Positions 1 through 5,604 of a DNA stretch of 10,530 nt are shown in pieces (position 1 is the first letter of the stretch; each line of letters begins with the position of its first letter). The notes beneath the pieces were generated by a model. That model did not search any database. It had not been told where the DNA came from and was given only the letters and a program-made list of their open reading frames with translations. The DNA is taken from the NCBI GenBank assembly GCA_947631305.1, contig CANRKV010000040.1, forward strand, positions 1-10,530, read 5' to 3'. Made by a program: the position numbers and the translations under genes. The stretch comes from an uncultured Jeotgalicoccus sp. (GTDB taxonomy: Bacteria; Bacillota; Bacilli; Staphylococcales; Salinicoccaceae).

Positions 1-63
1 GTGAATGGTCATACACTGCCGCAGGAAGCTCTGATTGCAGGTAAAGAATGGCTGAATCAGTAA
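1..63 (+). CDS. C-terminal end of a probable alpha/beta-hydrolase (carboxylesterase/phospholipase type), partial
   Basis: The window opens inside a reading frame that ends in TAA at 61-63. The 20 visible residues read VNGHTLPQEALIAGKEWLNQ. The pattern Gly-His, a short gap, Leu, then an amphipathic helix ending in Lys-x-Trp-Leu resembles the end of small carboxylesterases and phospholipase/carboxylesterase-family alpha/beta-hydrolases, where this His is the last member of the Ser-Asp-His triad and a terminal helix follows. The nucleophile and the acid lie outside the window, so the assignment rests on the tail alone. The gene ends at a terminator shared with the convergent DUF2798 gene. The 5' end is cut by the window edge. 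Confidence 0.5.
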   Translation: MNGHTLPQEALIAGKEWLNQ

Positions 64-77
64 TCTTAAAATAGTAA

Positions 78-113
78 AAGCGCGTATCCGTAAAGGATAT
101 GCGCTTATTTTAT
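78..113. terminator. Bidirectional terminator between the hydrolase and the DUF2798 gene
   Basis: Arms AAGCGCGTATCC (78-89) and GGATATGCGCTT (95-106) pair over 12 bp with one G-T wobble around the loop GTAAA. A T-rich run follows on the + strand and A-rich DNA precedes it, so it can work in both directions. The stop codon of the minus-strand gene (110-112) lies just beyond the stem, inside the T-rich tail. Confidence 0.85.
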
Positions 114-604
114 GCAGCTATTTTTCCTGCTTTATTTTCATGTATTTTAACCATTACAAATCTTGCTATCGGCTGGGCGACAATAACTTCTATCCAGAAC
201 GCGATGCCAAAGTTTCTAAACCATGTTGGGAAAAAGCGTGTGAAGATATCTGTCGATATTTCTCTGCTGCCTACCCATGTTCCAATCACCGTCAGTGTCA
301 GTGAAAGAATTGTTACGTTCATTACGATATTCAGTAAAATTCTGGCGTTGAATCCGTCAGTTTCACCTTGAAATTTCGGCATTATTTTACCGATAAGAGG
401 ACCGGCAGCAAATCTTACCAGGAGTATAACTATAATCCACATTATGGGCATAATTTTAAAGAACTCAACGTAAGTCTGAAGACTTAACCCAATCTCCATA
501 AACATAATAATCGGGGCAATAGTGTTAACTGAAATAAATGATATAACAAGCATAAATATAATGCCTTCTGCAGCGCTTTGGGGCAGTCTGTTTTCTTTAT
601 ACAT
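110..604 (-). CDS. DUF2798 family integral membrane protein
   Basis: This is a 164-residue protein with four strongly hydrophobic stretches, at about residues 12-36, 50-72, 87-110 and 131-152. The two halves look like a duplicated two-helix unit: each second helix ends in a small basic motif (VRFAAGPLIGKIM near 63-75, and AQPIARFVMVKI near 143-154). This matches the DUF2798 family, in which Bacilli often have two copies of the domain in one protein. Members are cytoplasmic-membrane proteins of unknown function. The ATG at 604 is preceded on the minus strand by GGAGA with 8 nt spacing, which supports this start. The gene stands alone: a terminator lies at its 3' end, and a long intergenic region with a perfect palindrome lies at its 5' end. 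The family call is by pattern; no function is proposed. Confidence 0.8.
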   Translation of the reverse strand: MYKENRLPQSAAEGIIFMLVISFISVNTIAPIIMFMEIGLSLQTYVEFFKIMPIMWIIVILLVRFAAGPLIGKIMPKFQGETDGFNARILLNIVMNVTILSLTLTVIGTWVGSREISTDIFTRFFPTWFRNFGIAFWIEVIVAQPIARFVMVKIHENKAGKIAA

Positions 605-663
605 CTGTATTCTCCATCCATATAATTGTTCAATATGGCAGACGTATCTTACGACATGTATTT

Positions 664-685
664 TTGATATAAACTTTTATATCAA
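664..685 (-). promoter_or_regulatory. Perfect 22-bp palindrome over the probable DUF2798 promoter
   Basis: Arms TTGATATAAA (664-673) and TTTATATCAA (676-685) are exact inverted repeats around CT. Read on the minus strand, the palindrome contains TGATATAAA, an extended -10 (TGN plus TATAAA, 684 down to 676). An alternative reading is a -35 TTGATA (685-680) with 17 nt to AATACA. Either way the symmetric site lies on the promoter of the gene starting at 604, with a leader of roughly 60 nt. The arms are AT-rich and make a weak RNA hairpin, so a dimeric repressor operator is the better reading. No regulator is identified. Confidence 0.5.
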
Positions 686-755
686 TATCTCTACGCAAAT
701 GACTATATTATTCTAGCACAAATAACAGAAATAAGTCTGTGCCTTTTTCAAATCT

Positions 756-772
756 TTAACCAAAATGGTTAA
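756..772. promoter_or_regulatory. Palindromic operator candidate upstream of the first C26 hydrolase
   Basis: The 17-mer TTAACCAAAATGGTTAA has perfect 7-bp arms (TTAACCA and TGGTTAA) around AAA. It overlaps the proposed -35 hexamer TTAACT (769-774) of the downstream gene, a typical repressor position. I do not recognise the cognate regulator family. Confidence 0.45.
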
Positions 773-797
773 CTATCTATGAATCGGGCTATATATA
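769..797 (+). promoter_or_regulatory. Promoter of the first C26 hydrolase gene
   Basis: The elements are -35 TTAACT (769-774), a 17-nt spacer and -10 TATATA (792-797). Transcription would start near 804, about 34 nt before the ATG. The -10 lies inside a second perfect 12-bp palindrome, GCTATATATAGC (788-799). The -35 is only moderately close to consensus. Confidence 0.5.
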
Positions 798-837
798 GCT
801 ATTGAGTTAAGAATTGAATTTAGAAGGAGTAATCATT

Positions 838-1548
838 ATGAAGCAGCCGCTTATAGGAATTACCACATTTATCGGTAAAAATAATCAGGAAGTCCCAAAG
901 AGATTTATAGATGTCATCAGTGCAGAACATGGAGTGCCGATGCTGCTGCCTGAAATTGAGAATGAAGATTTAATTAAAGCGCAAGTTGAAAATATAGATG
1001 CATTGCTGCTGACCGGCGGCGATGATGTTGATCCGGCATTATATAATCAGGATCCTCATCAAAAACTCGGTAACATAGAACCTGAACGTGATGAGTATGA
1101 ATGGAAACTCATCGATTACGCTCTGGAAAAAGGCATACCGGTTCTCGGCATCTGCCGCGGTTCCCACATGCTGAATATTCACGAGGGCGGTACAATTTAT
1201 CAGGATATATACAGTCAGATAGAAGATGGTACAGAACTGATTAAACATCAGAAAAATGATAAAAAAGAACATTTCACCCATAAAGTGAACATTAAAAAAG
1301 GCAGTAAGATGTACGAGATTGTAAAACAGGAAGAAATATTTACAATCAGTAACCACCATCAGGCAGTAAATAAAGTGGCGCCCGGTTTTCAGGTTGCTGC
1401 GAAAACAAACGACGGTATTATAGAGGCAATAGAAAGTACGAGACAGGACTTTGTTATCGGTCTGCAGTGGCACCCTGAGGAGCGTTATCACACTGATGAA
1501 TCATCACAGAATATTATAAGAAAATTTGTGGAGGCAGCGGGTAAATAA
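838..1548 (+). CDS. Gamma-glutamyl-gamma-aminobutyrate hydrolase family protein (peptidase C26), copy 1
   Basis: The protein has 236 residues, close to the usual length of PuuD-type class-I glutamine-amidotransferase-like hydrolases. These cytoplasmic enzymes cleave the gamma-glutamyl amide bond, for example gamma-Glu-GABA to glutamate and GABA. Visible marks are the LLLTGGDDVDP strand-loop (57-66), the nucleophile elbow GICRG with Cys106, GGTIYQDI (117-124), SNHHQ (171-175), and QWHPE with His212 and Glu214 completing the triad. The start is the ATG at 838, because AGAAGGAG (822-829) lies 8 nt before it; an upstream in-frame TTG at 814 has no such site. One oddity is His110 where the family usually has Gln (CxGxQ). 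The gene is followed by its own terminator and by a close paralogue. The true substrate is unknown, so no symbol is given. Confidence 0.9.
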   Translation: MKQPLIGITTFIGKNNQEVPKRFIDVISAEHGVPMLLPEIENEDLIKAQVENIDALLLTGGDDVDPALYNQDPHQKLGNIEPERDEYEWKLIDYALEKGIPVLGICRGSHMLNIHEGGTIYQDIYSQIEDGTELIKHQKNDKKEHFTHKVNIKKGSKMYEIVKQEEIFTISNHHQAVNKVAPGFQVAAKTNDGIIEAIESTRQDFVIGLQWHPEERYHTDESSQNIIRKFVEAAGK

Positions 1549-1572
1549 CCTGCTGGTTCTTTTTATTTTTAG
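1535..1572 (+). terminator. Terminator built from the last codons of C26 copy 1
   Basis: CAGCGGGT (1535-1542) pairs with ACCTGCTG (1548-1555) over 8 bp with one G-T wobble, around a 5-nt loop. GTTCTTTTTATTTTT follows. The left arm is coding sequence, and the stop codon (1546-1548) lies in the loop and the first base of the right arm. Confidence 0.7.
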
Positions 1573-1591
1573 TGTTAAATTTTAAATATTC

Positions 1592-1600
1592 TGATACTAT
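1592..1600 (+). promoter_or_regulatory. Extended -10 promoter of C26 copy 2
   Basis: TGATACTAT fits the extended -10 form TGN plus TACTAT (hexamer 1595-1600). It starts about 20 nt after the T-run of the preceding terminator. No good -35 is visible at 17 nt spacing. Transcription would begin near 1607, leaving a leader of about 27 nt. This would give copy 2 its own transcription unit. Confidence 0.45.
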
Positions 1601-1633
1601 CTAAGGCAAATGATAAATATAAGGAGAGAGAAT

Positions 1634-2347
1634 ATGACTAATCCGGTTATTGGAGTAACGACATTTATAAGCAGTGACGGACTCAGACTGCCTGAGAATT
1701 ACAGTATTGCGATAGCAGGTGAACAGGGAGTGCCTGTAATACTGGCTAAGGTAGAAGACGAAGCATTAATAAAAAAACAGATAGATAATATTGATGGATT
1801 GCTGTTATCGGGCGGAGATGATATTGAACCCTCATTTTTCGGAGAGAGTCCTCATCAGAAAATGGGTGCGATAGAACCGGGACGTGATCTGTATGAAATG
1901 AAACTAATTGAGTATGCCCTTGAAGCAGGCAAACCGATTCTCGGTATATGCCGGGGTGCCCAGATTTTAAATGTTCAGCAGGGTGGCACGATGTATCAGG
2001 ATATCTATTCCCAGCACGGCGACAGTACGATAAAGCATAACCAGGAGGCTGCGAAAGATTATTTATCCCATAAAGTTACCGTTACAGAAGGAACGAAGCT
2101 GCATGAGATTTTAGGTGAGACAGAGGTTAGAACAAACAGTTTCCATCACCAGGCGAACAAATATCCGGCGGAGAGTCTGCAGGTTTCTGCAATGACTGAA
2201 GATGGTATTATCGAAGCGGTGGAAAGTACGAAACACGATTTTGTTATCGGTGTACAGTGGCATCCGGAGGGAACTTATCTAGCAGACGAAGCATCAAAAA
2301 AAATATTCAGAGCATTTATAAAATCAGCAGCTGAGTCTCATAATTAA
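1634..2347 (+). CDS. Gamma-glutamyl-gamma-aminobutyrate hydrolase family protein (peptidase C26), copy 2
   Basis: This 237-residue paralogue of the preceding gene aligns with it without gaps through about residue 128, with well over half of positions identical or similar. It therefore arose by tandem duplication, though not a recent one. Catalytic marks are LLLSGGDDIEP (57-66), GICRG with Cys106 and the canonical Gln110, GGTMYQDI (118-125), FHHQA (170-174) and QWHPE with His210 and Glu212. It is predicted to be a cytoplasmic amidase for gamma-glutamyl compounds. The ATG at 1634 has AGGAG at 1622-1626 with 7 nt spacing. An in-frame ATG at 1610 lies upstream of this site and is an unlikely start. 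No GC-rich terminator follows, so read-through into the binding-protein gene is possible. Copy 2 keeps the family-typical Gln that copy 1 lacks. Confidence 0.9.
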   Translation: MTNPVIGVTTFISSDGLRLPENYSIAIAGEQGVPVILAKVEDEALIKKQIDNIDGLLLSGGDDIEPSFFGESPHQKMGAIEPGRDLYEMKLIEYALEAGKPILGICRGAQILNVQQGGTMYQDIYSQHGDSTIKHNQEAAKDYLSHKVTVTEGTKLHEILGETEVRTNSFHHQANKYPAESLQVSAMTEDGIIEAVESTKHDFVIGVQWHPEGTYLADEASKKIFRAFIKSAAESHN

Positions 2348-2371
2348 ATATCAGAATTTTTAAAAATCAGA

Positions 2372-2400
2372 TTGTCATTTCGATTCCCGAAAGGTATACT
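2372..2400 (+). promoter_or_regulatory. SigA-type promoter of the solute-binding protein gene
   Basis: The elements are -35 TTGTCA (2372-2377), a spacer of exactly 17 nt, and -10 TATACT (2395-2400). Transcription should start near 2407. The spacer carries a small inverted repeat, TTTCG (2378-2382) and CGAAA (2388-2392). This is the best-formed promoter on the left half of the window. Confidence 0.75.
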
Positions 2401-2402
2401 TA

Positions 2403-2420
2403 AATGTAAGCGTATACATA
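2403..2420 (+). promoter_or_regulatory. Catabolite-responsive element (cre) at the transcription start
   Basis: AATGTAAGCGTATACATA matches every position of the published degenerate cre consensus WWTGNAARCGNWWWCAWW for CcpA. It begins 3 nt after the -10 box and covers the predicted start point, the position where CcpA-HPr(Ser-P) represses by blocking polymerase. Repression of the binding-protein gene by preferred carbon sources is the inference. Confidence 0.7.
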
Positions 2421-2439
2421 TAAAGGGGATGAAGTTTTT

Positions 2440-4110
2440 ATGCAAAAGAAGTTGTGGCTGTTAATGCTTTTTACAATGCTTTTAGTACTTGCCGCCTGTA
2501 CGGACGACAGTGATGTGGATGAAGAAGCAGAAGGGGATACATCAGCTGAATCCGGAGGCGGAGATTTAGTAATTGGGATGATTAATGAAGCAGTATCACT
2601 GGATCCTCACGTATCGAATGATATTCCATCAGCTCAGCTGCGCACGCAGCTTTACGACACGCTGGTTGAACAGAATGTGGATATGGAGTTCGGTGAAGGG
2701 CTTGCAAAGTCATTTGAACAGAATGAAGATAAATGGACACTGGAGCTTAAAGAAGGTGTAACTTTCCATAATGGTTCAGAATTTACTGCGGCAGATGTTG
2801 AAGCAACATTAGACCGCGTAATGGATCCGTCAGTCGGTTCATCTGTTGCATTTATGTTTGAAATGATTAACGATATTGAAATTGTAAATGACCATGAAAT
2901 TGTCTTTACGACAGATTATCCATTTACACCGCTGCCAAGTCATCTTGCGCATAATACAGCGGGAATTTTAAGCAAGGAAGTTATCGATGAAGATTATCAG
3001 AATGCATTAGATGAAGCAGAATCGGATGTTACGCTTGAAGAATATTATGAACTGCGTGAAGAAGGCGGGGAAGAATTCGAAGCGGTATCTGAAGAAATCG
3101 GTTCTCATGTCGGTGCAGTGATTTCTGAAAATCCTGACGGCACAGGACATTTGAAATTGCAGGAACGTATTCCCGGTAATGAAATTGTCTTAGAAAAATT
3201 TGAAGAATTCCACGGTGGGGAACGTGAATTTAACACTGTAACATACCGTGTTATTCCTGAAAACTCAGCACGTCTTGCAGAGCTTGAAACTGGCGGAATC
3301 GGAATTACTGATAACGTCGATACAGAAGCAATGGACCGCGTCCGTGACCATGAGGATACTGATATTATCGATCAGGACGGATTGTCAATGACGTATGTTG
3401 CATTTAACTATGAGAAAGAACCGTTTAATGATGAGAATGTCAGAAAAGCAATTTCTCATGCAATTGACAGAGAGCAGATTATCAACGGTGTGTTAAATGA
3501 ACGGGGACTGCATGCGAAGAACCATATCTCACCATCAGTGTTTGCGCACAATGCGGATATGGAAGAAGTACCGTTTGATCTGGATTTAGCTAAAGAATAC
3601 ATGGCTGAATCGAGTGTACCGGATGGCTTTGATACTGTAATCTGGACTTCTGATTCTGAACAGAACAGAGATATTGCGTTGATTATTCAGGAATCATTAG
3701 CTGAAATTGGTATCACCGTTGAAATTGAACAATATGAACATGGTGCATTTTTAGAAATGGCAAACCAGGGTGACCATGATATGTTCATGCTTCAGTGGAT
3801 TACAGTGACAGGGGATCCAAACTACGGACTCTATCCGATGTTCCATACGGATTCAGTAGGTTCGGGTAACCGCTGGAACTATTCTAATCCGGAGCTTGAC
3901 GGTTATCTGGAAGAAGGACAGCAGACTTCTGATGAAAACGAACGCATTGAAGCATATGCAACAGCACAGGAAATTTTAATGGAAGACCTGCCGATTACAC
4001 CGCTGTACTACGGTGAACTGGGTATTGGAGTGAACAGTACGCTTGTAGACGGCGTTGAACTTGATCCAGTGGGAATCGTCAGAATTGAAAATGTAACATT
4101 CCCTGAATAA
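2440..4110 (+). CDS. ABC transporter solute-binding lipoprotein, family 5 (peptide/glutathione type)
   Basis: This 556-residue extracytoplasmic protein starts with a lipoprotein signal (MQKKLWLLMLF..., lipobox LAAC) giving an N-terminal acylated Cys20, followed by a very acidic linker to about residue 40. The SBP_bac_5 fold follows: GLAKSFEQNEDKWTLELKEGVTFHNG (87-112) with ADV (118-120) is the classic family motif, VRKAISHAIDRE (334-345) is the second lobe signature, and GDPNYGL and RWNYSNPELD (458-487) are in the C-terminal lobe. The pattern is closest to glutathione/dipeptide-binding members, but ligand specificity cannot be read from sequence. A Glu/Asp-rich insert at about 183-228 and GTGHLKL in place of the usual GTGPY/F are unusual. 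No permease or ATPase gene is in the window, so it must use components encoded elsewhere. AAAGGGGAT (2422-2430) serves as the ribosome binding site. Confidence 0.9.
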   Translation: MQKKLWLLMLFTMLLVLAACTDDSDVDEEAEGDTSAESGGGDLVIGMINEAVSLDPHVSNDIPSAQLRTQLYDTLVEQNVDMEFGEGLAKSFEQNEDKWTLELKEGVTFHNGSEFTAADVEATLDRVMDPSVGSSVAFMFEMINDIEIVNDHEIVFTTDYPFTPLPSHLAHNTAGILSKEVIDEDYQNALDEAESDVTLEEYYELREEGGEEFEAVSEEIGSHVGAVISENPDGTGHLKLQERIPGNEIVLEKFEEFHGGEREFNTVTYRVIPENSARLAELETGGIGITDNVDTEAMDRVRDHEDTDIIDQDGLSMTYVAFNYEKEPFNDENVRKAISHAIDREQIINGVLNERGLHAKNHISPSVFAHNADMEEVPFDLDLAKEYMAESSVPDGFDTVIWTSDSEQNRDIALIIQESLAEIGITVEIEQYEHGAFLEMANQGDHDMFMLQWITVTGDPNYGLYPMFHTDSVGSGNRWNYSNPELDGYLEEGQQTSDENERIEAYATAQEILMEDLPITPLYYGELGIGVNSTLVDGVELDPVGIVRIENVTFPE

Positions 4111-4116
4111 GACAGT

Positions 4117-4152
4117 AAAAAAAGCATTGCCGTAATTGGCAATGCTTTTTTT
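4117..4152. terminator. Strong bidirectional terminator between the binding protein and the PAP2 gene
   Basis: A7-GCATTGCC (4117-4131) pairs perfectly with GGCAATGC-T7 (4138-4152) around GTAATT, giving a 15-bp stem with an A-run and a T-run. It terminates both convergent genes. The stop codon of the minus-strand gene (4151-4153) overlaps its edge. Confidence 0.95.
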
Positions 4153-4831
4153 ATTGGAATAACGAAGGACTTTTATCGAAAATATCCTTACTCCGCAGCC
4201 ACCCTTGGAACTTCGGTCGTACAATGTGATATAAGCTGATTGACAGCAGCACCGTTGAGGTACCGAAAGAAAAACCGGCAAGCACGTCTGTCGGAAAATG
4301 AACCCCCAGATATATTCTTGAGGCCATCACAAATAAAATAATTGTTAAAGTCATAACAGCGATAATTATTCTCTTCCACAGTTTAAGGACCAGCAGTATA
4401 AGTATGATTCCTGATAAACCGAAAAATACAGTTGAAGCGGTTGAATGGCCGCTTGGAAAGCTCTGCGAAGTTTCTGCAGCCAGTCTCAGAAACTCGGGAC
4501 GATCCCTGTCTATCAGGCGTTTCATTAAGTGGACGAGTATGCCGGGGCTGATCAGCACTGTCATGCCAAACCAGAATCCTGCGACGTACATCTTTTTAAT
4601 AAATAAAAAGACAGTCACTAAAAGTGTGAGAATGACAATTCCTTCTGTGCCGCCGATGTCTGTCCAAAATGATATTATCCCGGCTCCGGATTCGGTCACT
4701 TTACTCTGTATAGCCTGAATGAAGTAGAGGTCAATACGCTCAACCCACTGCCGGTCGGTTACGACACTTACTGCAATGAGAATATATAATAATAAAAATA
4801 CTCCGCCAGTAATACTGAATGTTTTTTTCAT
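4151..4831 (-). CDS. PAP2 superfamily membrane phosphatase
   Basis: This is a 226-residue polytopic membrane protein with the three-part PAP2 active site: KRLIDRDRP (Lys104 to Pro112, the KX6RP motif), PSGH (126-129), and SRIYLGVHFPTD (171-182, the SRX5H motif with His178 as the nucleophile and Asp182). Hydrophobic segments lie at about 8-25, 64-79, 84-101, 132-150, 154-170 and 185-203. The catalytic residues therefore face the outer side, as in enzymes that remove phosphate from lipid phosphates or undecaprenyl pyrophosphate. The ATG at 4831 has only a weak purine-rich site, GAAAGAAG, upstream. The gene diverges from the HTH-DUF1232/mgtE operon. The exact substrate (undecaprenyl pyrophosphate, phosphatidylglycerol phosphate or other) cannot be decided. 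Confidence 0.92.
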   Translation of the reverse strand: MKKTFSITGGVFLLLYILIAVSVVTDRQWVERIDLYFIQAIQSKVTESGAGIISFWTDIGGTEGIVILTLLVTVFLFIKKMYVAGFWFGMTVLISPGILVHLMKRLIDRDRPEFLRLAAETSQSFPSGHSTASTVFFGLSGIILILLVLKLWKRIIIAVMTLTIILFVMASRIYLGVHFPTDVLAGFSFGTSTVLLSISLYHIVRPKFQGWLRSKDIFDKSPSLFQ

Positions 4832-4875
4832 AATAATCTTCTTTCTAATCTTCTATTTTAAAATCAATTAGTCTT

Positions 4876-4904
4876 AATCTAACACTTTGTTGACATTATG
4901 TCAC
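4876..4904 (-). promoter_or_regulatory. Promoter of the PAP2 gene
   Basis: On the minus strand the -35 is GTGACA (4904-4899), the spacer is 17 nt, and the -10 is TAGATT (4881-4876) preceded by TGT, giving an extended -10. The -35 faces the -35 of the divergent operon three base pairs away. Confidence 0.6.
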
Positions 4905-4918
4905 CACTCAACTAATAT
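4890..4918 (+). promoter_or_regulatory. Promoter of the HTH-DUF1232/mgtE operon
   Basis: The -35 is the perfect consensus TTGACA (4890-4895), with a 17-nt spacer and -10 TAATAT (4913-4918). Transcription starts near 4925, which rules out the ATG at 4921 as the start codon. The -35 is embedded in the palindrome TGACATTATGTCA (4891-4903). Confidence 0.8.
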
Positions 4919-4953
4919 TCATGATACTCAATATATTGAAAGAAGAGGCAATT

Positions 4954-5586
4954 ATGAATAACCAGGAAAAACTCCATCAATTTATAAAAGATGAAATGAA
5001 ATATCGTGAAATGACATTAAGAATGTTCAGCAAAGCTGTAAATATAGATCACGCAACCCTATCAAAAATTATGAACGGCAAACGAAAAGCTAATATAAAT
5101 CATCTTCAAAAACTATCTGACAGTTTATCTGTGGACTTTGATTTTCTTTTAGAGTCTGCCGGGTTTAAACATGCTGAGAAGGATGAACTTGAACAGACAT
5201 GGATTGCTGTACAAAAAATAGTAAATGAGATGACAGATATTGAAGAAAACATCTCATTTAAGCGGGTGAACGAGGAAATATCGTACTTTGAATCGTACAG
5301 CGGGACAGCCGATGGAAGCAGGAAAATACATTCTGAATTTGACGATAAAATAAAAGAAACTTCAGGTATTGGAAAATATACTGAGCAGCTTAAGATTATG
5401 TATGGATATTTTATAAATGATAAAGGCACTCTCAAAAGTCAGCTTCTTGTTGGCGCTGCGCTGCTTTATTTTATAGTAACGACAGACTTGCTTCCTGATT
5501 ACCTGCTCCCTGTAGGTTTACTGGACGATGCTTTCATAGTTCAGGTTATATTACAGCGTCTGGAAAATAAAAATATACTGCTTTAG
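4954..5586 (+). CDS. HTH (XRE/Cro type) protein fused to a C-terminal DUF1232 domain
   Basis: The protein has 210 residues. Residues about 8-67 form a Cro/C1-type helix-turn-helix (MFSKAVNIDHATLSKIMNGK, with LQKLSDSLSVDFDFLLESAG after it). A charged, helical middle region spans about 75-155. The C-terminus (about 158-205) is a DUF1232 domain with its hallmark, a hydrophobic stretch carrying DLLPD (178-182) and then VGLLDD (187-192). DUF1232 proteins (YkvA-like) are small, probably membrane-associated proteins of unknown function. The start is the ATG at 4954 with AGAGG at 4944-4948; the earlier ATG at 4921 precedes the predicted transcript. The mgtE start codon follows the stop by only 18 nt, so the two are co-transcribed. 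A membrane-tethered regulator is an inference. Confidence 0.8.
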   Translation: MNNQEKLHQFIKDEMKYREMTLRMFSKAVNIDHATLSKIMNGKRKANINHLQKLSDSLSVDFDFLLESAGFKHAEKDELEQTWIAVQKIVNEMTDIEENISFKRVNEEISYFESYSGTADGSRKIHSEFDDKIKETSGIGKYTEQLKIMYGYFINDKGTLKSQLLVGAALLYFIVTTDLLPDYLLPVGLLDDAFIVQVILQRLENKNILL

Positions 5587-5604
5587 CTAAGGAGATTGAC
5601 TGAA

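Noticed and set aside
814..837. An upstream TTG start extending C26 copy 1 by eight residues
   Set aside because: The ribosome binding site AGAAGGAG lies after this codon and is well spaced for the ATG at 838; the extension is unlike the family N-terminus.
1039..1491. A 150-codon minus-strand open frame inside C26 copy 1
   Set aside because: It lies wholly opposite a gene with intact catalytic motifs, has no ribosome binding site and resembles no family I know.
1610..1633. An upstream ATG start for C26 copy 2
   Set aside because: The AGGAG site lies between this ATG and the ATG at 1634, so only the later start can use it.
2356..2367. A possible terminator after C26 copy 2 (symmetric ATTTTTAAAAAT)
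   Set aside because: The stem contains no G or C pairs and no U-run follows a stable hairpin, so it would not terminate transcription.
4921..4953. An upstream ATG start for the HTH-DUF1232 gene
   Set aside because: It lies before the predicted transcription start (near 4925) and has no ribosome binding site.
5587..5604. An M-box or other riboswitch before mgtE
   Set aside because: Only 18 nt separate mgtE from the preceding gene, far too little for an M-box, and none is seen at the operon start either.
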